From Clavaria fumosa (lineage: Eukaryota; Basidiomycota; Agaricomycetes; Agaricales; Clavariaceae), in assembly GCA_951802425.1 (NCBI GenBank), contig OX637794.1, forward strand, positions 1,488,001-1,552,000: a DNA stretch of 64,000 nt, given 5' to 3'. A model generated the notes under the pieces. The model was not told where the DNA came from. It saw only the letters and a program-made list of their open reading frames with translations, and ran no database searches. Position numbers and translations under genes: made by a program. This document shows, in pieces, positions 22,225 through 33,331 of this stretch (positions within the stretch are counted from its first letter, which is position 1; each line of letters opens with the position of its first letter).

Positions 22225-25200
22225 ATGAGTCAAGCTAGTCAAGACTTCAGTTTCGCAGCAATCAGTGAGTAGCTCGCTTGGTCTCGTGCCACATGACATT
22301 GACTCTCCTCTCTAGATACGTCTAGTGCGACTGGTCGCGGCGGCGATGTCGGTAGTCATAACCTCAATCTCAGCATTGCCGATAACAGAACAATCAATAC
22401 TTACACCATTCACAGTGAGTGGGAATGAGATTGAACACATAGGAAGTCCATATCTCACCTGCAATGTAGATCAGGTTGCTGCCAATGTGACCAATCAATT
22501 ACAGCCAAGGACTCCATACCGCTTGATGCCTCCATCCAGTCCTCTCTTCACTGGGCGCAGTGGCTATCTAGACAGACTCCGACATCACTTCAGCATGCCG
22601 GTCAAGTGCCAGAGACAATTTCTGCTATCTGGAATGGGTGGTGCGGGGAAGACTCAGATTTGTTTGAAGTTTGTTGAACAGAACAGGGATTTGTGAGTCT
22701 GAATCTGGTCTACCTGACACTGTCAATCTCACCAGTCCTGCCAGGTTCTGGGAAGTGTTTTGGATTGATGCAACCAATAATGAGACTGCTGAGCAAAGTG
22801 TCAAAGACATGGCAGAAATTCCTGCTGCTCGGACATCCGGGGTCCAAAGCTCTGTGGAGTCTGTGCTCTTGTGGCTGTCTTACACCGCCAAGGACTGGCT
22901 GCTTGTATTTGACAATGCAAGTGATCCTGACATGCTCTCCAAATTCACTCCCAGAGGCAGTCATGGAAACTTGTTGATCACAAGCCGAAATCCAGACATG
23001 CGCCGCACTGTACATCCTACGGCATGGGAGGAGGTTGAGAAAATGGAGGTGCAGGAAGCAATATCTTTACTGTTGAAGGCGGCATGCCTTGATGAATCTG
23101 CTGAATCATTGAGGAACACCTCTCAGCCTGTTGTAGCCAAATTGTGCTGTTTGCCTTTGGCAGTTGACCAAGCTGGAGCATATATTGCTTCTGGTCTCTG
23201 TGAACTTGGTGAATACCTTGGGAAATATCAGCGGCATCACCATGATCTACTAGCACATCCATCATTCAGGGGAGCATCAAACTATGGCCAAGCAGTATAT
23301 GGGACATGGGACCTGTCCTTCCAAGCCATAGCAGCAAGAGCTGCAGGACAAGAGACCACCAAGGATGCCCAGGCTGCCAAGAGTGCCATCCTCCTGCTAC
23401 AAATATTTTCTTCACTTCATCATGAGAGTATAATAGAAGAGATATTCCAAAGAGCAGCAGCCAATATGTTTATTAGTGGGAATGAAAAGCACATCAAGCT
23501 GATTCAGAAGGTGCCCTCCTTCATATCCAGTGGCAGCAAGGAAAAGAAACCTGTATCAGAAGCATTTTCAAAACTTCATGCTCCATTGTTGCAAATAGAC
23601 AAGGAAGGAAAATGGGATGATGCTTGGTTAAGAGAAGGGATTGCTGTCTTACTATCATTCTCCCTTATCAAGAAGAGCCTGGAAGGTAAAATTTACTCCA
23701 TACACCCATTGGTGCATATGTGGAGTTGGGATAGATTGTCAAAGGTGGACCAGCAGATAGACTGTCTGATGACAAGGCAAATACTATGCCATTCCATCAG
23801 TCAACCAACAACAGCTGCAGACTACAGATTTTGCAATTCACTCATTCCTCACATTTCTAAAAATGGGGAGCATTGCAAAATTGTCAGCATTAGCAAAGGG
23901 ATGATTGATGAAGAACAGAGTATTCTGGAAGAGAATAATTTGGGATTTGTGTACTTTGTGAATGGCTACTACAAGGAAGCAGCTGAGTGTCACATCCATG
24001 CAAGGCATATATGTGACAAGATTTTTGGGGCAAAGCATCTAAGGACATTGGAAGCAAAGTGGAGAATTGCATTAGCATATTTGAGTCTGGGTCATTTCCA
24101 AGAAGCTGAACAGCTACAGGTTGAGGTGAGGGAGGAAAGGGAGAAGATACTTGGGCCAGAACACCCAGAGACTCTGTCAAGTATTGCCAGTTTGGCAGAT
24201 ATATACAATGACCAGGGGAAGTTGGATGAGGCAGAGAGTCTAGGAGTGCAAGTGATGGGGTTAAGGAAGAGGACACTTGGGCCAGAACACCCAGACTCTT
24301 TGTCAAGCATTGCTAGTTTGGCAAAATTTTACTGCAATCAGGGGAAGTTAGACAAAGCAGAAAGTCTGCAAGTGCAAGTGATGGAAGTAAGGAAGAAGAT
24401 ACTTGGACCAGAACACCCAGACACATCGCAGAGCATTGCCAATCTGGCAGCCACATACAGGAAGCAAGGGAAGTTGGATGAAGCAGAGAGTCTACAGGTG
24501 CAAGTGATGGAAATGAGGAAAAGGATATTTGGGACAGAACACCCAGTCACTTCATTCAGCATTGCTGATCTGGCAGTCATATACAGGAAGCAAGGGAAGT
24601 TGGATGAAGCAGAGAGTCTACAAATGCAAGTGATGGAATTGAGGAAGAGGATATTTGGGTCAGAACACCTAGACACATTGTGGAGCATTGCTGATCTGGC
24701 AGCCACATACAGGAAGCAAGGGAAGTTGGATGAAGCAGAGAGTCTACAAGTGCAAGTGATGGGGGTGAGGAAGAAGATACTTGGACCAGAACACCCAGAC
24801 ACATTGTGGAGCATTGCCAATCTGGCAGCCACATACAGGAAGCAAGGGAAGTTGGATGAAGCAGAGAGTCTACAGGCACAAGTGATGGAAATGAGGAAAA
24901 GGATATTTGGGAGAGAACACCCAGACACATTGTGGAGCATTGCTGATCTGACAGCCACATACAGGAAGCAAGGGAAGTTGGATGAAGCAGAGAGTCTACA
25001 ATTGCAAGTGATGGAGGTGAGGAAGAGGATATTTGGGACAGAACACCCAGACACATTGTGGAGCATTGGAAATCTGGCAGCCACATACAGGAAGCAAGGG
25101 AAGTTGGATGAAGCAGAGAGTCTACAAGTGCAAGTGGCAGAAGTGAGAAAGAGGATATTTGGGACAGAACACCCAGACACATTGCGGAGCATTGTACATC

Positions 25201-26522
25201 TGGCAGCCACATACAGGAAGCAAGGGAAGTTGAATAAAGCAGAGAGTCTGCAAGTGCAAGTGATGGAAGTAAGGAAGAAGATACTTGGACCAGAACACCC
25301 AGACACATCGCAGAGCATTGCCAATCTGGCAGCCACATACAGGAAGCAAGGGAAGTTGGATGAAGCAGAGAGTCTACAGGTGCAAGTGATGGAAATGAGG
25401 AAAAGGATATTTGGGACAGAAAACCCAGTCACTTCATTCAGCATTGCTGATCTGGCAGTCATATACAGGAAGCAAGGGAAGTTGGATGAAGCAGAGAGTC
25501 TACAAATGCAAGTGATGGAATTGAGGAAGAGGACCTTTGGGTCAGAACACCTAGACACATTGTGGAGCATTGCTGATCTGGCAGCCACATACAGGAAGCA
25601 AGGGAAGTTGGATGAAGCAGAGAGTCTACAAGTGCAAGTGATGGGGGTGAGGAAGAAGATATTTGGACCAGAACACCTAGACACATTGTGGAGCATTGCC
25701 AATCTGGCAGCCACATACTTTGATCAGGGGAAGTTGAGTGAAGCAGAGAGTCTACAAGTGCAAGTGATGGAAGTGAGGAAGAGGATACTTGGGAGAGAAC
25801 ACCCAGACACATTGTGGAGCATTGCTGATCTGACAGCCACATATGGGAAGCAAGGGAAGTTGGATGAAGCAGAGAGTCTACAATTGCAAGTGATGGAGGT
25901 GAGGAAGAGGATATTTGGGACAGAACACCCAGACACATTGTGGAGCATTGGAAATCTGGCAGCCACATACAGGAAGCAAGGGAAGTTGGATGAAGCAGAG
26001 AGTCTACAAGTGCAAGTGGCAGAAGTGAGAAAGAGGATATTTGGGACAGAACACCCAGACACATTGTGGAGCATTGTACATCTGGCAGCCACATACAGAA
26101 AGCAAGGGAAGTTGAATAAAGCAGAGAGTCTGCAAGTGCAAGTGATGGAAGTGAGGAAGAGGATACATGGAATAGAACACCCAGACACTTCATTTAGCAT
26201 TGCTGATCTGACAGCCACATACTGGAAGCAGGGAAAGTTAGATAAAGCAGAGAATCTACAGGTGCAAGTGGTGGAAGTGAGGAAGAAGATATTTGGGTCA
26301 GAACATCCAGGCACATTGCAGAGTCTTGTCAATCTAGCAGCCATATACTGCAATCAGGGGAAGTTGGATGAAGCAGAGAGTCTGCAAGTGCAAGTGATGG
26401 AAGTGAGAAAGAGGATATTTGGGCCAGAACATCCAGATACTTTGGCAAGTATTGCCAATCTGGCAGCTATATACAGAAAGCAAGGGAAGTTGAGTAAAGC
26501 AAAGAGTTTGCAAATGCAATGA
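22225..26522 (+). CDS. NLR-like NB-ARC protein with about 19 TPR repeats
   Basis: Signal-transducing NTPase of the fungal NLR type (inference: non-self or stress recognition). Exons 22225-22264, 22316-22414, 22470-22692 and 22736-26522 (acceptor 22745 is also in frame) give about 1382 residues. The N-terminus has the mushroom-specific leader (GGDVGSHNLNLSIADNRTIN). NB-ARC: FTGRSGYLDRL, P-loop GMGGAGKTQI, kinase-2 WLLVFDNASD, sensor NLLITSRNP, CLPLAVDQAGAYI, and HPLVHMW in the MHD position. From about 24110 follow 42-residue kinesin-light-chain-like TPRs (GPEHPDTLxSIANLAATY.KQGKLDEAESLQVQVME). Units are nearly identical, and a seven-unit block is copied at a distance of 882 bp. The frame stops inside a unit; the rest of that unit continues out of frame past 26522. 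AT-richer than neighbours. No effector domain is visible. Confidence 0.88.
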
Positions 26523-26590
26523 CAAAAGTGTAAGTGATGGATATGAGGAAGGTCATTAATGGGTCAAACACCCAAGCACTTTGCCAGTAT
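24110..26590 (+). repeat. 126 bp tandem repeats encoding TPR units
   Basis: About 19 units of 126 bp. The stretch from 24366 is repeated from 25248, exactly 882 bp (7 x 126) downstream, with long identical runs. The last, incomplete unit lies beyond the stop codon (to about 26590). Confidence 0.85.
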
Positions 26591-26689
26591 CTGACATGAT
26601 CTGTAATATACTGATTATATTCCATGAAAAGCTCTGCAATCTGGGAATTCAGCCTCTGAAAAATAATTGAGTCCCACAACTCGCAGACA

Positions 26690-26930
26690 TAGACATGAGA
26701 GCAACGTGCATGCATTTGAGACCTCATTCATTGCAGTTCGAACAAGCAGCAGCAGGGACCGGTGAGAGACGATGACAGGTCTATCGGATGGCGAGGGGGG
26801 AGAGATGAGAGAGAAGATGAGTCATGTGATGCGAGTACCTTCTTAGGCGACAAGCAGCCGCTGAGAACCGCCGACCGATGGGACGACTTTGGTTGACCTG
26901 ACGGACGACGTGTTGGGAAAGATATTCTTT
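26690..26930 (-). pseudogene. Displaced 5' part of the disabled Zn2Cys6 copy
   Basis: Resembles 32490-32740, exons 1 and 2 of the intact factor: GCATTTGAGACCTC, GAACAAG.AG.AGC, a GATGA.AGGTCT block, and GACGA..TTTGGTTGACCTGA. Several exon positions carry changes that destroy the frame. It directly abuts the dead zinc-ribbon copy, which marks the old duplication junction. Confidence 0.6.
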
Positions 26931-27525
26931 TGCCCCATCTCTGGACGCCGCCATACTATGTGCCTGCCAACCGGCATGGCCCACCGGCAGATGCCACACC
27001 CCCAAACGCGCCGCTCCCACTCCTGCTCCCGCAGCGGGACCGTGACGAGGGATGCGAGGCTAGACACAGCAGCGCCACAAGGGGAGCACGGCAGACACCA
27101 GCAGTAGAGCGCCGGGGCGGCCGCGGCGGTGTTGGGTAGGGGCACGTCGGACCACTGGCAGGGTGCGAGCCGAGCCCGAGTAGACGTTGGCTGGGTTCAA
27201 GTTTGGGGAGGGGGTGTCAAGAGATGGGTGGGTAAGAGGAAGGACCCGCCATTGTGGCACCTAAGTAGGACAGACCCTGGCGAAGTTTCGTGCGTCGTCG
27301 TCGTCGTCGTCACACTCGACCCTGTTCGAGTAGCCAACTACCCGCCGCAGCAGTTGATAAAACCGAAGAGCGGGCACATAAAATATCAGCTGTAATTGAA
27401 GTCGCGCGGCTAGCGGTGAAAACGAAAACAACTGATGTACAGACTACGGGGACAACAAATTACACTGGGGAGGACCAGTCAAGCCGTCGAAGGCATGGCA
27501 AAACGGCACTCACACACAGAGCTTG
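26931..27525 (-). pseudogene. Disabled copy of the zinc-ribbon gene
   Basis: Minus-strand remains match the intact gene at 19452-20266 exon by exon: a GYSNRVE-type start (the first Cys replaced by Tyr), a run of Asp codons replacing part of exon 2, VCPT followed by a stop where CPRC should be, NVYSGSA, and VWGCGICRWAMPVG. The start ATG is gone and the Pro/Gln-rich 3' end is missing. Upstream sequence (GCTCGGCATG..CGGCA..ATTACGTCATTG near 27547-27582) is shared with the intact gene's upstream region near 20350-20390. Confidence 0.75.
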
Positions 27526-28297
27526 ATCGGGTTCAAAGTGCAGCGCTCGGCATGCTCGGCACCATTACGTCATTGCCAATACTTTCTTACTTCTCGCTTT
27601 CTTACTTCTCGGACACACAAGAGAGAGGACGGAGAAAAAATCTCATTTTCAAGGAATAGCATTTCCGACAACAAGGTTGAGAGAGAAAGGAGGAGGGGGA
27701 ATAAAATGTGGGTAGTGGGTGGGGGGTGATTTTTGCTTTTCGCTGTTTCGAAAAGGTGGGGTTGGGATATAAAGGTTGGCCAAGGTATGTATGTATGTAT
27801 GTAACGTGTATATGCATGTATGTGCCTCCGGGAGAGCAAAGCATCCACTGGCAAAGGCGGGAAGGACGAAAAGCGGGAAAATTGAGAAGAGGATATATGT
27901 TTTCTGGATCTGTCCGTATGAATAGATTATACTTTCACAAACAGGAGGGAGGGGGATATATATGCACAACAGCGGGGCAGGGGGAGAAAGACATAGGTAT
28001 CAGAGAAACGATGAGAGAGAGAGAGAAAGCAAGAAGAAAAGAAATAATTAGCCTGTTGTCCTTGAGTCAGGGTAACGCGTAAAAGTCTATCGGCATGCGC
28101 AGAGGCGCAAAGAGAGAGAAAGAAGAAAAATCGCAGGAGGGGGAGGGGGAAGAGAGAGAGAGGGAGCGACACCCGCAACGCATCCACAGCCCCATTCCTC
28201 GCAGCCCCGTAGTCATAGCCACACACCCCATGGCCGTCGTCGTCATCATTATCGCGTTCATCACCACAGAAACCCATCCATCCATCACCCCACCAAC
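27526..28297. other. Intergenic, upstream of the dead zinc-ribbon copy and downstream of the factor
   Basis: Contains a (GTAT)n-like microsatellite at about 27785-27802, purine-rich runs (AGAGAGAG near 28015 and 28155) and no gene that I can support. Confidence 0.5.
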
Positions 28298-31200
28298 CTA
28301 ATAATACGAAAACGCGCCCTCGTCCTCCCCGGAAGCAGCCGCGGACGACGACGACGCAAACACCACAGCCGGGTCCAAGTACCCGCTATTCGCGGCCTGC
28401 ATCACTGCCGCCACCGCTGCCGCCGCCGCCGCTGCTGCAGACGCAGACGACGAGGAAGAGGAGGAGGGGCGCTGCTGTTGTTGCTGCTGGTGCGGCTGGG
28501 AGTGGTGCGTGTGGTGATGGCAGTGCGCTTGGTGCTGGTGTTGTTGGTGCTGTTGGTGCTGCTGGCTATGGCGTCCGTGGTGTCCGTGTCCGTGGCTATG
28601 GTGCTGGTGATGATGATGATGCGACGAAGGCGTGTCAAGCCTCTTCGCCGCCGCCCCCGCAGCGCCCAAACTCGGGCTCACACTCGCCGCCGCCGCCGTC
28701 GTCGTCTCCGGCGGGCTATAATCGAACGGGTCCAGATCCTGCGGCACGTAAAAGTCCGCGGGCGCACCAGAAGCGGCGGCGGCGGCGGCAGCGGCGGAAG
28801 TCGCGTACACCGGCGAGTCGGGCGTCGTCGTCGAGGACGCCGTGCCAGGCGGCGTGTACGTCGCCCACTGCGCCGCCAGGTGTTGTTGGTGCTGCTGCTG
28901 TTGGTGTTGTTGCTGGTGTTGTTGGTGTTGCTGGTGTTGCAGCTGGTGTTGGTGCTGGTGTTGCTGGTGCGGGTGGTAATCATGTCCACCCCGCCCGACG
29001 TCCACCAACGCATGGTCCGACGACGAAGACAGCGGCGGCAAGAGCACAAGCGCACCCCCCGCCCGGCCCTCGCCCTCCGCGGCGAACATCCGCGCCTGCG
29101 CCGCGACGTACGCCGCCGTCGTCCCTTCCTCCGTCTCGTAGTGGTGGTGCCCGTACGGCTGCTGCTGTTGCGCGTGATGTTGCTGGTGGTGGTGGTGCTG
29201 TTGCTGGTGGTGGTGTTGCTGCTGCTGCTGCTGCTGATGCACATGCGCATACTCGCGCGTCGACGACACCGAGGACATCGACATCGACGACGACGCCGTC
29301 GTCGGCCTGTTCCCCCCACCAAGCCGCTCATCACGCTCGCGCAGCACCCGCGTCTCCCACACGAGCCGCAGCGCCTGCACGCGCTCCTCCGAGCGGCTGA
29401 ACGCCCACCGCATCTCGCCCAGCACCGCAAGACACACCGCGAGCCCGTCCTCGTCCGCGCGCAGCCGCGCCTCGCGTGCCCCCGCCGCCGCCGCCGCCGC
29501 CGCCTCGGGAGGAAACGCAGTCCCCCCACCCGGCATCAACATCGCCATCATCGACGCGTCCCCCCCTTCCTCCTGCCCCTGCTCGCGCTCGTCCTCCTCC
29601 TCCCCGTCCTCCCCGGCGCCCCGATCCCCGCCCGCAACAAGGTACCCCGCAAAGAAACACCCGTCCCGCACAAGTCCCGCGTCCCACGCGAACAGGCCCG
29701 TACCCTGCCCAGCCCCGGCAGCAGCCGCACTAGTGCCCTTCTCCCGCTCGCCCGCGCCGCTCTCAGCGGTGTCTCCAGCCGTACCCGCCGCCTCCGGCCA
29801 GTTCATGTGCCGCTTCATCACGCCCAGGACGTGCGGCAGCAGCGCGCGGCACTTCCGGCGCGCCAGCGCGTGCAGGCGCGAGACGTTGTTCCCGCCGCTA
29901 CCACTTTTGCCGTTGCCGCTGCCCTGGGCGCCAGGGGCGCCCCCGCCGCCGCTGCTACTCGCACAGGTACTACTGCTGTTGCTCCCCCCGGCAACCCCGC
30001 CGCTGTCGCTCAAGAACGCCGCGTTGACCGGCGAGGACGGATACGACGAGTGTGGCGAGCGCGACGACGTGTGCGAGCGCGGCGCGTGCAAATGGAGCGT
30101 GTTGTGTGGCTGAGGCTGGTGCGACTGCGAGGTGTGTGAGGTGTGCGAGCTGTGCGATTGCGAGCGCGCGGGCGACGGCGCGGGCGAGAGCGTGTACAGC
30201 CCCGCCGCTGCCGCCGCCGCAGCAGCAGCGTCCGCCACACCGACATCCGGGACGCCCGTCGGCGCAGGCGGGTACGACATTAGCCGCTGCTGGAGCGCCT
30301 CACGGATAACGTTGTCTGCATCATCGTCATCGTTAAAAACGACTATTTCAGAGGAAGAAAAGAAGAGAGAGGACTCACGGCACTCAAAGATAAAGATCTG
30401 CCACCCCCCAACAAAGCGCTCGACGTCCTCCCCACTCCCCACGCCCACGACCGCCCCCGCCCCCGCGCCAGCCCCCGCACTAGTGCCAGCCCGCCCGCGC
30501 GTCCGCGCACCACCGCCCCCCGTCCGTCTCAGCCCCTCAAACTCGTCCCAGCACCGGTCAAGCCCCTCCCACACCTCGCACAAGCCCTCCTCGTCCACCG
30601 CGCTGGCACCGGCACCGGCACCGGCACCCGCGCACCCGCCCCCAAGCAGGCCCTGCAGCATCTGCCGCCGACGCGCCCCCGGCCCCGTCAGCACCGCGTG
30701 CGCGCGCCGGCACACGCGGCTCAGCCGCAGCGGCAGCGCGAACAGGTGCGCGTTCAGCAGGTTCGCGTGTGGCTGGTGCTGTTGCTGCTGCTGCTGCTGC
30801 TGGTGCTGGTGGTGTTGCTGCTGTTGGTACTGCTGTTGGTGGTACTGCTGGTGGTGGTACTGCTGCGTTTGATGCTGGTGGCCGTCTCCTCGCGGGTACG
30901 ACAGGTGCCGCGGCACAGCCTCGAATGGCAGGCCGGGCGACGAAGGCCCGCCGTCCGCCTGGCCACCCGTCCCAGGTGGGAAGGTGGGGGACACCGGCGA
31001 CGGCAACGACGCCACCTCCATCCCCACGCCACCCCCAACCCCAACGCCGACCCCGCCCGCCGCCCCGCCAAGCACGAACGCCTCCCAGTCCTCCTCCTCA
31101 AACGCAACGCGGCGCGCACCGCCGCGCAGGCCCGTGCTCGTCCCGTCGTGCACGAACGCGTGCCAGAACACGCGCGCGCGCACCTCCGCCGCCACCTCCG

Positions 31201-32734
31201 GCGCGAGCGCGCACGGCGGCGTCGGCACCGCGAACGGGTTGTTGTTATTGTTGTTGGTAGCTGCGCCGCTGCCGCTGCTGCCGCTGCCACCCGGGCTCGC
31301 GGGTGCGCCGTGCGGGTCGAGCGAGAGGTGCGAGAGGGTGTGCACGTGGGCGAGCGCGGTGCTGTGCATCGCCTGCCGCTCGAGCGGGGTCTGTACGTCT
31401 GCCGTGGGGGTTCGTCAGAGGCAAAGGACGACGATGCTTTGGTGGTGGTGCACATACCCTCTGTGATGCTCAAGAGCAGCAGGAGCACACGCACGCCGTC
31501 CCACGTCGGACGGCGCAGCACGCCCAGAGCGTCCACATGCGCGAGCACCTCGCGCACCATGCGTGCCGTGCGTGTGCGCCGCACGCGTGACATGTCTTGT
31601 TGCTGCTGTGGGTGTTGTTGGTGTTGGTGTTGTTGGTGTTGGTGCTGTTGGTATGGGTACTGGTTCATCTGTGGGTATTGGTGGTGCTGTTGCAGGTAAG
31701 GGTGGTGGTTCTGATGCGGGTGCCGTGAGCTGGTGATGAGGATGGGGGCAGGGGCGCCCGCGAGCTGGGAGCGCTCCGCCTGGCGGCGTGTGCGCATGCT
31801 AAGTGTCGTCGTCGTCGTCGTGCCGGGAGAGGAGACCGCGGACGTCGGGGCAGGTGCGGCAGATTGCGACGACGCCGCCGCCGCCGCCACCACCACCACC
31901 GCCGACCCGCCGTCCGCCTCCAGGCCCTCCGCGGACTCGGCCTCCACGCCGCTCTCGTCGACGCCGAAGCTCGCGGCGAGTGCTACGAGCACGAGGGCGA
32001 GGAGGCAGGCATCCGAGGGGAGGGGCGCGAGCCCCTTGAGGTGCGCAAAGTAGCGGCCCGGGAAGTCGGTCAGGATCGGGCCTGTAATGGGCGTCAGTAG
32101 GTCAGTCAGCACGGCGTGGGGGCAGGGGCAGGGAGGGACTCACGCTGCATGCAGAAGCGCCGCCAGAACTTGGAGTTGAAGAACTCGGGTTTGAGCTGGG
32201 GGATGGTGCTCGGAGTGGTGGTGGTAGTTGGGGAGTCGGGGGCGGGGATCGGGGCGGCGCTAGATTGGGCGGCGGATGTGCGGAGGAGGATGGAGGAGTC
32301 ATTATCGGTTACTTTGCCGTATATAGCTCTGATGGGACTTGAGTGGGACTCAAGAGAAAGGGGGGGAAATAGACTTACTCGACTTGTTGTAGACGACGTC
32401 CACGACGAAGTAGTTTAACAGCTTTCACGTCAGCGAATTCGTCGCTGAGAAAGAGTTGAGTGAGTGAATACCAGGGGATTAAAAAGAACATACACGCATT
32501 TGAGACCTCTTTCTTTACAATTTGAACAAGTAGTAGCGGGAGAGTTAGATGACGATGAGAGGTCTTTAAGGTCACATCGAACTCTTTTGACTGACAGTGA
32601 GTGGAGATACAACATTATAGTAGAGATATATACCTTCTCATACGACAAGCCCCACAAGCTGAGAATTGTTGACGAGATGATTTTGGTTGACCTGAAATAC
32701 GACGATGATAAGGAGATGAACGAGGTGTTTTCAT
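28298..32734 (-). CDS. Zn(II)2Cys6 transcription factor with Gln/His-rich C-terminal half
   Basis: Fungal binuclear-cluster DNA-binding regulator. Exons 32634-32734, 32494-32583, 32379-32444, 32144-32328, 31458-32081, 30379-31398, 28298-30315 sum to 4104 nt, 1367 residues. The cluster reads CGACRMRRVRCDL then CSNCKERGLKC, six Cys in C-x2-C-x6-C ... C-x2-C-x6-C order, and is split by two introns. It is followed by a basic linker (KLLRRGRRLQQVE), a FFNSKFWRRFCMQR / FPGRYFAHLKGL region typical of the regulatory middle domain, and VIREALQQRL. The C-terminal half is dominated by Gln and His runs, Ala runs and Ser/Gly tracts, ending GAFSYY. Very GC-rich, so long antisense frames are open too. Target genes unknown. 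A deleted second copy lies at 20480-21345 plus 26690-26930. Confidence 0.88.
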
Positions 32735-33331
32735 GGTAGTGGAATGGTAAGAGAGAGTGAAGACTGACGAAGAGAATAAATAGAAAGAAGTGTTATTTGA
32801 AAAGGATGTTTGATTATAGCTAAATATGGTAATAATAATTCACACGACTGGATCGGACATTGTCGATCAGTTTAGAGATCCGACTAAGATCTATTCAAAT
32901 CTCACTCAATCTATACCATACCACACATCGTCTCTCTCTACTCTCTACTACTCTCTCTCTTTTCTCACACTTACACGTTCTCATCACTTTCTCACTCCGA
33001 CACTCCTTTGACCATTTCTCACTATTTCCCACTCTATTCCCAACTCTCTCTCTCTCTTTTCAAGATCCCTCCCACATCTACTTCCGCTAATCCCAGATCA
33101 TGCCCCAGATCTCGACCACCCCTTGACATCTCGTCACACAAGCAAAAAAACAACCCACCCGCTCCACAATCTTACCCTCTTCAGGTAATCCTCATCCGGC
33201 GTTACGTGTCTCCCACCTTCCCTTTTAAGGTCAACTTTGCACAATCCCCAAAAAAAAACAACAACAACAACAATTAACCGGTGTGGTATGAGCCTCGCGG
33301 GTACCCAACACTATATCACCTTTACCCAAAT
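32735..33331. promoter_or_regulatory. Upstream region of the Zn2Cys6 gene
   Basis: About 600 bp between the factor start and the NOP16 stop, both on the minus strand. CT-rich on the plus strand (ACTCTCTCTC runs 32925-33060), thus a purine-rich tract on the sense strand of the factor. No specific sites recognised. Confidence 0.4.

Noticed and set aside
24338..25714. 458-codon minus-strand frame and similar antisense frames over the NLR
   Set aside because: Antisense shadow of the 126 bp TPR repeats, which repeat any open frame 126 bases later.
28478..30139. 553-codon open frame on the plus strand
   Set aside because: It is the antisense of the Gln/His-rich exon of the Zn2Cys6 gene; GC-rich repeats keep all frames open. 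Composition (Leu/Val/Arg runs) is not that of a real protein.
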